DNA from: CAYZEZ01 sp964477295
GTDB lineage: Bacteria; Bacteroidota; Bacteroidia; Bacteroidales; SM23-62
Assembly (NCBI GenBank): GCA_964477295.1
Contig: CAYZEZ010000015.1
Location: 1 to 31,251 of the forward strand
Length of the DNA stretch: 31,251 nt
Direction: 5' to 3'
The notes below the pieces were generated by a model. It saw only the letters and a list, made by a program, of their open reading frames with translations. It ran no database searches and was not told where the DNA came from. Both the position numbers and the translations under genes were made by a program. Every line of letters begins with the position of its first letter. The first letter of the stretch is position 1. Positions 9,381 through 17,499 of this stretch are shown one piece after another.

Positions 9381-10415
9381 ATGATTAAGATTATTCATCG
9401 GGAACCTAATCCGGATTGGTTGCAAATAGAGACCATTGAGATGCATACCTGTGGAGAACCTTTGCGGGTCATCACATCGGGATTGCCTGATATTCCTGGT
9501 TCAACCATACTTGAAAAGCGCAGGCACTTCAGTAAGCATTTTGATTACATCAGAACTGGCTTGATGTGGGAACCACGGGGACACGCAGATATGTACGGGG
9601 CTGTTATAACTGAACCTGTGACCGGTGATGGAGATGCAGGTGTATTCTTTATTCACAATGAAGGATACAGCACGATGTGCGGTCATGCGGTGATTGCACT
9701 GACCAGACTGTTATCAGAATCGGGTTTTGGAAACACAACAGGGAATAATTGCACCATCCGGTTGGATGCTCCTGCCGGCCGGATTATAGCAACAGCAAGC
9801 TACGAGAATGAGAAAATCCATAGGATCTCATTTGAAAATGTGCCATCGTTTGTATTTCTGGCCGATCAGGAAATAACTACCAGGAGCTGGGGTAAAATTT
9901 ATTTTGATATCGCTTTTGGTGGTGCTTTTTATGCCTTTGTCAGTGCAGATCAATTAGAGATTGGTCTTAGACGGGAGAACCATTTGAAATTAATTGATGC
10001 TGGCCGTGAGATTAAGGAGGCTGTAAATGAAGCTTTCCAGGTTAATCACCCATATGAAAAAGATTTGAGTTTTCTTTACGGAACGATCTTTACCGGTCCG
10101 CCTGTTCATGAAATTCATCACAGCAGGAATGTATGTATTTTCGCAAACGGAGAGCTCGATCGCTCACCTACGGGAACAGGTGTAAGTGCCAGGGCTGCAT
10201 TACATTATGATAGGGGAGAGCTTCAGAAGGGAGAATCCGTTACCATTGAAAGTATACTCGATACTACAATGGATGTGAAGATTAAAGACACGGTTCCATT
10301 TGGACCTTACCAGGCGGTCATTCCGGACGTTTCGGGCCATGCCTGGTATACCGGAACAAGCAGATTCGCTTTTGATCCTGAAGATCCACTGAAAGAAGGC
10401 TTCATTTTTAGATGA
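9381..10415 (+). CDS. lhpH: Trans-3-hydroxy-L-proline dehydratase (proline racemase superfamily)
   Basis: 344 aa. The superfamily signature MHTCGEPLRV is at residues 21-30. The first catalytic residue is Cys100 in STMCGHAVIALTR. At the second catalytic position the sequence is RSPTGTGVSAR, so Thr264 replaces the Cys (SPCGTG) of proline racemase and 4-hydroxyproline epimerase. Cys/Thr is the known pattern of trans-3-hydroxy-L-proline dehydratase (EC 4.2.1.77; human L3HYPDH type), which dehydrates the substrate to delta1-pyrroline-2-carboxylate. The gene follows the presumed reductase gene after 19 bases, in the same operon. It is cytoplasmic, with no signal peptide. An alternative within the superfamily is possible, but two-base racemization is unlikely without the second Cys. 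Confidence 0.88.
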   Translation: MIKIIHREPNPDWLQIETIEMHTCGEPLRVITSGLPDIPGSTILEKRRHFSKHFDYIRTGLMWEPRGHADMYGAVITEPVTGDGDAGVFFIHNEGYSTMCGHAVIALTRLLSESGFGNTTGNNCTIRLDAPAGRIIATASYENEKIHRISFENVPSFVFLADQEITTRSWGKIYFDIAFGGAFYAFVSADQLEIGLRRENHLKLIDAGREIKEAVNEAFQVNHPYEKDLSFLYGTIFTGPPVHEIHHSRNVCIFANGELDRSPTGTGVSARAALHYDRGELQKGESVTIESILDTTMDVKIKDTVPFGPYQAVIPDVSGHAWYTGTSRFAFDPEDPLKEGFIFR

Positions 10416-10493
10416 GAATTTCGTTTCTGTTTTATATTTTTACAGGATCGTAAAATTAGTTCTAAGAATCATAAATCAATAATTCATAAAAAC

Positions 10494-11105
10494 ATGAAAA
10501 AGATTATAACAGTTAGTATTTTGGCCCTTTTGGGAATAGGATTGGTACAGGCCCAATTCAATACAGACAGTAAAATGGTTGGGGCATCAAGCTCTATGGA
10601 TTTTGGTTTTTTTTCGCAAAAGGATGGAGGTTCTGATGTAAAAACAAAGACCATAGGATTCGATCTTGATCCAAGGTTTGGTTATTTCATCGATAACAGG
10701 TTTGCAGCAGGGGTGGATATGGCCATAAACATGAACCGGACAAAAGTTGGAGATTATGATCCTACTTCATCCAATTCATATACTCTGGGTTGCTTTAGCA
10801 GGTATTATGCGCAATCAGTTGGTTCCGTTGTACCCTTTGGCGAGGTCAATGCCGGATTGGGCAGGTCGGTCAGCAAATCCACTGATTTTATGGGCGAAAC
10901 GGTAAAATACAAGCATAATATTTTTTATGCCGGAGCCGGGGGTGGAGCAGCTTTTTTCCTGGCCGACAACTTTGCGCTGGAAGGCATGTTAATGTATCAA
11001 TATGAAAGACAGAAAAATCCGGACACTGACGGCAAGCATAGCACTCATGGTTTACTGCTGAAATTTGGATTTACCTTCTTTTTTAATTCATTATTGCAGG
11101 AGTAA
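10494..11105 (+). CDS. Small outer-membrane beta-barrel protein
   Basis: 203 aa. A textbook signal peptide, MKKIITVSILALLGIGLVQAQ, is followed by alternating amphipathic strands (SMDFGFFSQKDG, TIGFDLDPRFGYFID, FAAGVDMAINMN, GLLLKFGFTFFF), and the chain ends in an aromatic-rich strand. This is the general shape of the OMP_b-brl (8-stranded) family. The start is preceded by an A-rich stretch (CATAAAAACATG), normal for Bacteroidota. It lies 78 bases after the hydroxyproline operon on the same strand; the gap has no clear hairpin, so cotranscription is possible but no functional link is evident. Cargo or ligand is unknown. Confidence 0.85.
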   Translation: MKKIITVSILALLGIGLVQAQFNTDSKMVGASSSMDFGFFSQKDGGSDVKTKTIGFDLDPRFGYFIDNRFAAGVDMAINMNRTKVGDYDPTSSNSYTLGCFSRYYAQSVGSVVPFGEVNAGLGRSVSKSTDFMGETVKYKHNIFYAGAGGGAAFFLADNFALEGMLMYQYERQKNPDTDGKHSTHGLLLKFGFTFFFNSLLQE

Positions 11106-11115
11106 TCCAATTTTT

Positions 11116-11145
11116 CCCCACTCACAACCCCCACTCCCCACACCC
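11116..11145 (-). other. G-rich tract with quadruplex potential after the hybrid kinase gene
   Basis: On the minus strand there are four G runs of 3, 4, 5 and 4 bases, separated by 3, 3 and 8 bases, starting 6 bases after the stop of the hybrid kinase. The last loop is one longer than the usual 1-7 rule. It fills most of the 45-base gap between convergent genes. See the similar tract at 23042-23075. Confidence 0.5.
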
Positions 11146-11150
11146 TCGAC

Positions 11151-14100
11151 TCACTTCATATATTTATTCAGGGCTTTATTCAGATCCTCTACCTTGACTG
11201 GTTTTGATAAGTATCCATTACATCCGGCCTGTAGCGCTTTTTCCTTGTCATTGGTAAAAGCGTATGCGGTAAGGGCAATTATGGGTATTTTATCATTCAA
11301 CTCGCGGATTTTCCTGGTGGCCTCGATACCGTTCAGCCTGGGCATTCTTATATCCATCAGGATCAGGTCATAGTTATTGGATTCTTTGTAGAGATCTACA
11401 GCATGAACACCATCTTTGGCCCAGGTTATTTCTGCCTGGGTTCTTTTAAGAAAGGATTCTATAAACAGATAATTGGCAGAATCATCTTCCACAACCATGA
11501 TTCTTTTGTTTATCAGAACAATATTATCAAATGATTTTTTATCTTTTATTTCATCATAACCATTATCACGGATCTTCTGGTTATAGTTTTTAAGGTAAGG
11601 CAGGTTGAACTTAAATACAGATCCCTGGGATTCTTCAGATTCAACATAGATTTCACCACCCAGAAGATTAACCAGGTTTTTTGAAATGGCCAGTCCAAGT
11701 CCTGTCCCGCCATGCTTGGTGTTCACCGATTCATCCGCCTGCCTGAACCGGTCAAAAATAACCTCATGTTTCTCCCTGGGTATACCAATCCCTGTATCCT
11801 GTACATAGAACTCAATGGTTTTATTTTGCCTGAGGTGATATCCGAGCTCAATAAATCCATCCTCTGTGAATTTCAATGCGTTATTCAACAGGTTGGTTAA
11901 GATTTGTTTGATCCTGGATTGATCGCTGTACATAACCGTATTAGCCCCGTCCGGCATGGAGAACCTGAGCTGGACCTGTTCCTTATTCATAAGATTTTTC
12001 TCTTCCCTGAAGGTATTGTAAATATCCTTAAGGAAAGGATTGACCTTAAATTCCTGCATGAATATTTTGATGTCCCCGGCTTCAATTTTTGAAATTTCGA
12101 TAATGTCATTAATAATCAACAATAACTCATTCCCTTTATTATTGATTATTTTGATGTATTCATCCCTTTCTTCATTCTGGATGTTTTCGTTCTTAAGCAA
12201 TTCTGAAAAACCCAGTATCGCATTCATAGGAGTGCGGATCTCATGCGACATATTAGCCAGGAAGGCTGATTTAAGTTTATCCGATTGTTCTGCTTTTTCC
12301 TTTGCAATCCTCAGGTTACGTTCATATTGTTTCCTCTCTGTAATATCTTTTGTAATAGCCACAATACCCAGGGGATTGTCATTTGCATCTTTGAGGATAC
12401 TCGCGGAAAGCTCTACATTGATCTTTCGTTTGTTTCTCAGATGAAGCTCAAATTCTTCGTTTTTAATATATCCTTTTCTCAGGACATGTTTGAAGACTGA
12501 AATTCCCCGGTTCCTTTCTTTATGTGCAGCCAACTGAAGGGCATTTGTCCCGATTATTTCTTTGGCAGAACTGAATCCAAGGATTTCAACTGCGGCAGGA
12601 TTACATTCGGTAATATAACCCCTGAGATCAACAACTGTAATTGGATCAGGAGAGGAGTATAAAATATTCCTGAGCTTTTCTTCACTCTCAGCAAGTGCCA
12701 GCTGGCTCTTTTTCTGAGGTGTAATATCCCTGTATATTCCATAAACACCCACCTGTTTCCCCTCAATTTTTACAGGTGTTCCCAACAGGTTTACATAGAA
12801 CCGGTTACCATACTTGTCGTGCCTGATTGTTTCCAGGTGTATTTTTTCCCCGCTGGCTACCTTTTTTGAAATGGATTTAGCCTCTTCGATGAATTCCGGA
12901 GGAATAATAAGGTCATCTATGTGTTTGCCGATTACTTCCTGGGATTCATACTTAAACAATAGTTCAAACTCATTATTTACCCGAAGGAGCTTTCCATCAA
13001 TATCGGTTAATACAACAATTTCGGGTGAACTTTCAAATAATTGCTCAAAATATGCTTTTTCAACCTGGACATTATCAACAGCTCTTTTTGTTTCTATTGA
13101 TAATCCGATCTGGTTTGAGACAAATTTGAGCATTTCAAGATCCTGTGCTGTGTAAGCATTTTCATCCTCATAACTCTGGACAACCAGTGCTCCGATTATT
13201 TCTTGCTTAATCTTTAATGGAACACCCAACCAGATCTTACTGGGTGTGCCAACATCTTCGATCTCACCTTTTTCCACAAGGTTACTGATATCCTTATCCT
13301 TCATCAGCAATGGGAGGTCGTTACGGATCACATAACCGGTTAACGATTTTCCTGCCGGGAACGCACTAAAACTGTCCTTCTCATCAACAAATAATGGAAG
13401 AGACAAAGTATCTTCTTCTTTATTGTACAGTGCAATGAAAAAGTTTGTGGTATCAAAGATCCGGCCCAATTCAATGCGGATGACCTGTGACAGCTCATTC
13501 AGGTCCTTGGTATGGTTAACCGCAGCGGATATTTTATTCATAATCTCCCTGACAAGTTCCGCCTCTTTCCGTTCGGTAATATCCTGTACCACCGTCAGGA
13601 TACGATCCACTTTCTTATCCTTGAAAATTGGGATGAGTTTAGTATCGGTGAAAAAAGTCTGGTTGTTAAGTTTGTATTCTTCTTCTTTTCTGATGGATTT
13701 TCCCGATTTAAAAACTTCCTTGTATTCATCTTTAACCGATTTTAAAAGGAAGGGATATACCTCATGATACTTTTTCCCAATAGCTTCGGCAGGCATTCCT
13801 AATGCCTTTAATCCTTTGATCATGGCCTGATTGGCAAGGACAATCTCGAGATTATTATTGACGACATGTATGGTTTCTTCCATGGCATCTATGGATGTCC
13901 GGTATTGAATTTCCGAGGCCTCCAAAGCTTCCCTGTCTCTCACCCGGTCTGTAATATCCCTGACAATAGCCAGTCCACCTATGATTTTATTTTCCTTTCG
14001 TAAAACAGAGGAATGCATCTCAGAGATCATGATTTGTCCGTCCTTATTGTCCCAGATCATTTCAACGGGTTTTGGCGCCTTACCCTTTAAAATGCTTGCA

Positions 14101-14912
14101 AAGGCTTTTACAAATTTTGGTATGTCTCTTTTCCTGAAGCCCGGAAATTTAGTAAAATGTATTCCGATTAATTCTTCTTCAGCATAGCCTGCCATACGAA
14201 CAAAAGCCTGGTTGACCATTGTCACTTTACCACTTAAATTGAAGACTACAATTCCATCCGGGGCGGTGGCAATCAAATTCTCATATCTTTCTTTGGATTC
14301 AGTAATTTCACGCTCTGCTGCCTTTAGCTCGGAGATATCCCTGGTGATGGTAAGCATGTGAGGTACATCCTTCAGCATAATTACAATGGCCGATATTAAG
14401 GTGTCCCTTATCTGGTTGTCTTTACGCTTGAACCTGATATTCAGGTTCGTTACGATACCGTCTTTCTTAAGACCGGAAACCAGTTTCTCCCTTTCCTTCC
14501 TGTTGAGCCATAATCCCAGTTCAAATGCTTTTTTCCCGATCACTTCCTCTCTTTGGTATCCAGTCGACTGAGAAAACCCATCATTAACATCGATGAATAA
14601 TCCATCATGAATCCTTGAGATTATCATTGAATCAGGACTGGTACGGAATACCTTGCTGAAAAGTTCTTCGCTTTTGCTAAGTTGGCTGGAAGTGGATTGT
14701 AGTTTTCCGATGGAATCCTGGAGCTTCTTATTTTCATTATGGAGTTTAAGGATGAGGTTTTCTACCTCCTCAGAAAGCATATTTATCCCTGTACAGATTG
14801 CATCTATTTCATCTTTAGCATCACTGATATTAATTCTTGAGGTGTAATTGCCGGCTGCAATTTTCTGAATTACCTCAATTATCTGATCAATTCGCTGATC
14901 CTTTTGTTCCAT
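11151..14912 (-). CDS. Soluble multi-PAS/GAF hybrid sensor histidine kinase with receiver domain
   Basis: 1253 aa, no signal peptide or membrane span. Order: HAMP-like helix (about 5-65), PAS 84-195, PAS 205-322, PAS 332-447, GAF 455-610, PAS 620-735, PAS 743-860, HisKA 880-945 with phosphoacceptor His890 in SHEIRTPMNAILGFSELL, HATPase about 993-1105 (N box NLLNNALKFT, GIGIPREKH, GGTGLGLAIS), and a C-terminal receiver about 1137-1252 with acidic pair EDD, phosphoacceptor Asp1187 in LILMDIRMP and Lys1237 in YLSKPV. All residues needed for a phosphorelay are present. There is no DNA-binding output, so the signal must pass to another protein. The ATG is 13 bases after the STAS/SEC14-like gene, forming a two-gene operon. 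Five PAS plus GAF suggest redox or small-ligand sensing in the cytoplasm; the ligand is not known. Confidence 0.95.
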   Translation of the reverse strand: MEQKDQRIDQIIEVIQKIAAGNYTSRINISDAKDEIDAICTGINMLSEEVENLILKLHNENKKLQDSIGKLQSTSSQLSKSEELFSKVFRTSPDSMIISRIHDGLFIDVNDGFSQSTGYQREEVIGKKAFELGLWLNRKEREKLVSGLKKDGIVTNLNIRFKRKDNQIRDTLISAIVIMLKDVPHMLTITRDISELKAAEREITESKERYENLIATAPDGIVVFNLSGKVTMVNQAFVRMAGYAEEELIGIHFTKFPGFRKRDIPKFVKAFASILKGKAPKPVEMIWDNKDGQIMISEMHSSVLRKENKIIGGLAIVRDITDRVRDREALEASEIQYRTSIDAMEETIHVVNNNLEIVLANQAMIKGLKALGMPAEAIGKKYHEVYPFLLKSVKDEYKEVFKSGKSIRKEEEYKLNNQTFFTDTKLIPIFKDKKVDRILTVVQDITERKEAELVREIMNKISAAVNHTKDLNELSQVIRIELGRIFDTTNFFIALYNKEEDTLSLPLFVDEKDSFSAFPAGKSLTGYVIRNDLPLLMKDKDISNLVEKGEIEDVGTPSKIWLGVPLKIKQEIIGALVVQSYEDENAYTAQDLEMLKFVSNQIGLSIETKRAVDNVQVEKAYFEQLFESSPEIVVLTDIDGKLLRVNNEFELLFKYESQEVIGKHIDDLIIPPEFIEEAKSISKKVASGEKIHLETIRHDKYGNRFYVNLLGTPVKIEGKQVGVYGIYRDITPQKKSQLALAESEEKLRNILYSSPDPITVVDLRGYITECNPAAVEILGFSSAKEIIGTNALQLAAHKERNRGISVFKHVLRKGYIKNEEFELHLRNKRKINVELSASILKDANDNPLGIVAITKDITERKQYERNLRIAKEKAEQSDKLKSAFLANMSHEIRTPMNAILGFSELLKNENIQNEERDEYIKIINNKGNELLLIINDIIEISKIEAGDIKIFMQEFKVNPFLKDIYNTFREEKNLMNKEQVQLRFSMPDGANTVMYSDQSRIKQILTNLLNNALKFTEDGFIELGYHLRQNKTIEFYVQDTGIGIPREKHEVIFDRFRQADESVNTKHGGTGLGLAISKNLVNLLGGEIYVESEESQGSVFKFNLPYLKNYNQKIRDNGYDEIKDKKSFDNIVLINKRIMVVEDDSANYLFIESFLKRTQAEITWAKDGVHAVDLYKESNNYDLILMDIRMPRLNGIEATRKIRELNDKIPIIALTAYAFTNDKEKALQAGCNGYLSKPVKVEDLNKALNKYMK

Positions 14913-14925
14913 TCTTCTACTTTAC

Positions 14926-15324
14926 TTATAAATACTTTTTTAACCATTGAATGGCTTTTCCTTTTTCAGTAAAAAGACGGAACGGGAAAACAGTCTTGTT
15001 CAATCCCATATAAAAATTTCCAATGATCCGGTTTACCGGATTGGTTATTAATAATGCTGCAGCAGTGATATATTTATTCGCTTCTTCACTCGAGTAAAAT
15101 GCCCTTGCTTCGCGTTCAACAGACCTTACGTTCTCCATGTCAATCAATACAGGCAATTTGCACTCCTTGCAAAGACCGCTATAGGACTCGAAGTCTGCCT
15201 GAGCATCTTCGACTGTCAGGTCGGTATTTTCAATATAAGTCTGAATCAGAATACCGTGTTTATCGATATAAACCTGACCTTTTTTTGTTGAAATCGATTT
15301 TGGTTTCTCATTCACGGGAACCAT
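14926..15324 (-). CDS. STAS/SEC14-like (SpoIIAA-like) small protein
   Basis: 132 aa from the ATG at 15324; the longest frame starts at a GTG at 15378 (150 aa). I prefer the ATG because a good promoter (TTG-N21-TACATTTG) has its -7 box at 15385-15378, overlapping that GTG, so a transcript would start after it. The product (GQVYIDKHGILIQTYIEN, LPVLIDMENVRSVEREAR, FYSSEEANKYITAAALL, FRLFTEKGKAIQWLKKYL) has the alternating strand/helix pattern of the STAS/SEC14-like proteins common next to Bacteroidota histidine kinases. Such proteins are thought to act as anti-sigma antagonist-like or lipid-like binding modules; the real role is unknown. It leads a two-gene operon with the hybrid kinase, so it is probably a partner in that relay (inference). 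Confidence 0.75.
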   Translation of the reverse strand: MVPVNEKPKSISTKKGQVYIDKHGILIQTYIENTDLTVEDAQADFESYSGLCKECKLPVLIDMENVRSVEREARAFYSSEEANKYITAAALLITNPVNRIIGNFYMGLNKTVFPFRLFTEKGKAIQWLKKYL

Positions 15325-15377
15325 ATTTAAATGATACTCAGAATAAGTGATTGAACGGGAAACAGTTGGTTTTCCCA

Positions 15378-15409
15378 CAAATGTAAAATTAACTATTTAT
15401 TATTGTCAA
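15378..15409 (-). promoter_or_regulatory. Bacteroidota-type promoter for the STAS/hybrid-kinase operon
   Basis: On the minus strand, TTG (15409-15407), a 21-base spacer and TACATTTG (15385-15378) match the -33/-7 consensus TTG-N19-21-TAnnTTTG. The predicted transcript start near 15371 rules out the GTG at 15378 and favours the ATG at 15324. Confidence 0.6.
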
Positions 15410-15511
15410 TCAATATTTAAGATAGGAATGTTCCCTGTGCAACTTTTCACTATATTTTATAAATTGCATAACCTTACGTTCTGAAATTCCGGATCACTAA
15501 AAAAATAAAAT

Positions 15512-16807
15512 ATGGAAACAAACCGGCGACAATTTATTACTGGCTCCGTTGCAGCTATCGGAGGCCTCGCTTTCTCTTCATTCTTTAATAAAGCTTATGG
15601 CAGAAATTTATCAGGTGCCCTGGCCACAGCTAAGGGAATACCTCCTTCGAATTTGACTCGTGATGAAGATATCTGGCACTTTGTTAAGCAGGCCTATACC
15701 GAATCACCCAATATTATGAACCTGAACAATGGAGGGGTTTGTCCACAACCGAAAGTAGTTCAGGAAGCGTTTGAATCATATAACCGTTTCAGTAATGAAG
15801 GACCTGCTTACTATATGTGGCATGTGGTTGGGCAGGGACGGGAGACAGTTCGAGAAGATCTGGCCGGGCTGGCAGGCTGTTCAAATGAGGAAATAGCCAT
15901 TGTCAGAAATACTACCGAAGCCTTAGAAACAGTTATATTTGGACTCAGCCTGAAAAAGGGTGACGAAGTCGTTCTAACAAAGCAGGATTACCCGAATATG
16001 ATCAATTCATGGAAACAACGTGAAAAGCGTGAGGGGATCGTTCTGAAATGGGTAAATCTTCCTCAACCTATTGAAGATGCAGATGAAGTTGTAAGATTAT
16101 ATAAGGAGCAGTTTACTAATAAAACCAGGATCATACAGATAATGCATATGATCAATTGGACGGGACAGATCCTGCCTGCCAGGAAGCTTGCCGAAGCTGC
16201 TCATGCCCAGGGTATTGAAGTATTAGTAGATGGTGCACATACTTTTGCACATCTTGATTTTAATATACCGGACCTGGATTGTGACTATTATGGGACCAGT
16301 CTTCATAAATGGCTCTGTTCGCCATTTGGTACCGGGCTGTTATATGTTAAAAAAGATAAGATTAGCAAGATATGGCCATTAACTGCGCCGGGTGACCCTG
16401 AAAGCGATGATATACGTAAATTTGAAGCCATGGGAACCCGGTCATTCCCGGCTGAACTGGCCATCGGTACTGCTATCGACTTTCATGAAATGATCGGTTC
16501 CAGGAGAAAAGAGGATAGGTTACGTTATCTCAAGAATTACTGGATGGAAGGGATCAGTGATATCCCGGATGTGAAATTCAATGTTTCGAAATTACCGGAA
16601 TTCGCCTGCGGTCTGGGTAATTTTAAGATCGAAGGCATTGAACCGGCCGATATACAGAAAAAACTTTTCAACGAGTATAAGATCTATACTATTTCGATTG
16701 ATTGGGAGAATATCCAGGGGATCAGGGTTACACCAAATGTGTATATCACTACGAAGGACCTGGATAAATTTATAGATGCAGTTCATATGATTGCCAAAGA
16801 AGCCTAG
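15512..16807 (+). CDS. Exported class V aminotransferase-fold PLP enzyme (Tat signal)
   Basis: 431 aa. The N-terminus has a twin-arginine signal (NRRQFITG followed by AAIGGLAFSSFF). The rest is a fold-type I, class V aminotransferase/isopenicillin-N-epimerase-like enzyme: LNNGGVCPQP at 71-80, NTTEALET at 133-140 (phosphate side), VDGAH with Asp240 pairing the pyridine nitrogen, and TSLHKWLCSPFGTG with Lys266 as the PLP Schiff-base lysine. All cofactor residues are present. Tat export fits a cofactor-loaded enzyme folded before transport. The substrate is unknown; the epimerase-like branch includes amino acid epimerases, desulfurases and lyases. It converges on an exported RidA-like gene 132 bases away. 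The start follows an A-rich leader (AAAAAAATAAAATATG). Confidence 0.88.
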   Translation: METNRRQFITGSVAAIGGLAFSSFFNKAYGRNLSGALATAKGIPPSNLTRDEDIWHFVKQAYTESPNIMNLNNGGVCPQPKVVQEAFESYNRFSNEGPAYYMWHVVGQGRETVREDLAGLAGCSNEEIAIVRNTTEALETVIFGLSLKKGDEVVLTKQDYPNMINSWKQREKREGIVLKWVNLPQPIEDADEVVRLYKEQFTNKTRIIQIMHMINWTGQILPARKLAEAAHAQGIEVLVDGAHTFAHLDFNIPDLDCDYYGTSLHKWLCSPFGTGLLYVKKDKISKIWPLTAPGDPESDDIRKFEAMGTRSFPAELAIGTAIDFHEMIGSRRKEDRLRYLKNYWMEGISDIPDVKFNVSKLPEFACGLGNFKIEGIEPADIQKKLFNEYKIYTISIDWENIQGIRVTPNVYITTKDLDKFIDAVHMIAKEA

Positions 16808-16823
16808 GTTATTTCTACGCTTT

Positions 16824-16906
16824 AGTCATCCCGAATTGCAAGTCATGCTGAATTCATTTCAGCATCTATCAAGATCCCGATCCCGAGTACTAGGGACGGG
16901 ATGACT
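16824..16906. repeat. Nested palindromic repeat between convergent genes
   Basis: The outer arms AGTCATCCCG (16824-16833) and CGGGATGACT (16897-16906) are perfect complements. Inside are ATGCTGAA (16845-16852) with TTCAGCAT (16858-16865), and an imperfect TCCCGAGTACTAGGGA. The whole can form a cruciform or a branched RNA hairpin and may work as a two-way terminator for the aminotransferase and RidA genes, though neither strand shows a following T run. It belongs to the TCCCGA...TCGGGA family seen at five other places in the window. Confidence 0.75.
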
Positions 16907-16939
16907 TCGGCATGAATTTGCATGTAGCCTGTAAAAGCT

Positions 16940-17362
16940 TTATTTAGATGCTATTGCAGAGATCTCAATACTTGCTCCCAGGGGCAGATTCGAAATTTCA
17001 ATAGCTTCCCGGGCAGGAAACTTATCTTTAAAAAAACTGCCGTATACCTCGTTCATAGCCTTGTAATCCCTTATGTCGGTCAGAAAAACAGAACATTTAA
17101 CCACATCCGAGAAGGTCATATCATTTGCCTTTAATATGGACTGGATATTTTTCATGACCTGTTCAGTCTCTTTTTTGATGTCTCCTTTAAGTAACTCGCC
17201 TGTTGCAGGATTGATTGGGATCTGACCTGATACAAACAAAACACCTGAAGCTGTAAGACGTGATTGACTGTATGGGGCAACAGGTTTGGGGGCATCTTCT
17301 ACCTGTGCATAAACCATGAAACAGGAAACAACCAGTAACATTGTAATAACGATTTTTTTCAT
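16940..17362 (-). CDS. Exported RidA (YjgF/YER057c/UK114) family protein
   Basis: 140 aa: a signal peptide (MKKIVITMLLVVSCFMVYAQ) and then a full RidA domain: YSQSRLTASGVLFVSGQIPINPATGEL, NIQSILKANDMTFSDVVK, and the C-terminal PAREAIEISNLPLGASIEISAIA with Arg118, which matches the Arg of RidA that binds the substrate carboxylate. RidA hydrolyses reactive enamines/imines released by PLP enzymes. RidA is usually cytoplasmic, whereas this copy should be periplasmic. The opposite, convergent gene is an exported PLP enzyme, which suggests a shared chemistry in the same compartment (inference). Upstream, GATACTTTG at about 17404-17412 on the minus strand resembles a -7 box with one base missing. 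Confidence 0.92.
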   Translation of the reverse strand: MKKIVITMLLVVSCFMVYAQVEDAPKPVAPYSQSRLTASGVLFVSGQIPINPATGELLKGDIKKETEQVMKNIQSILKANDMTFSDVVKCSVFLTDIRDYKAMNEVYGSFFKDKFPAREAIEISNLPLGASIEISAIASK

Positions 17363-17499
17363 GACTATTAATTTTGGTTTTTTTAAAGATCAGAATTTCG
17401 TTTCAAAGTATCAAGGAAAAATATTGATTGGGGCTAATATCGTGGCATTTGACTGAAACTGTAATATGTTTACTAAAGTCGAAGGCAATTGAGCCTGTT

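Noticed and set aside
9381..10415. Proline racemase or 4-hydroxyproline epimerase
   Set aside because: The second catalytic Cys is a Thr (Thr264), which fits the dehydratase and not two-base racemization.
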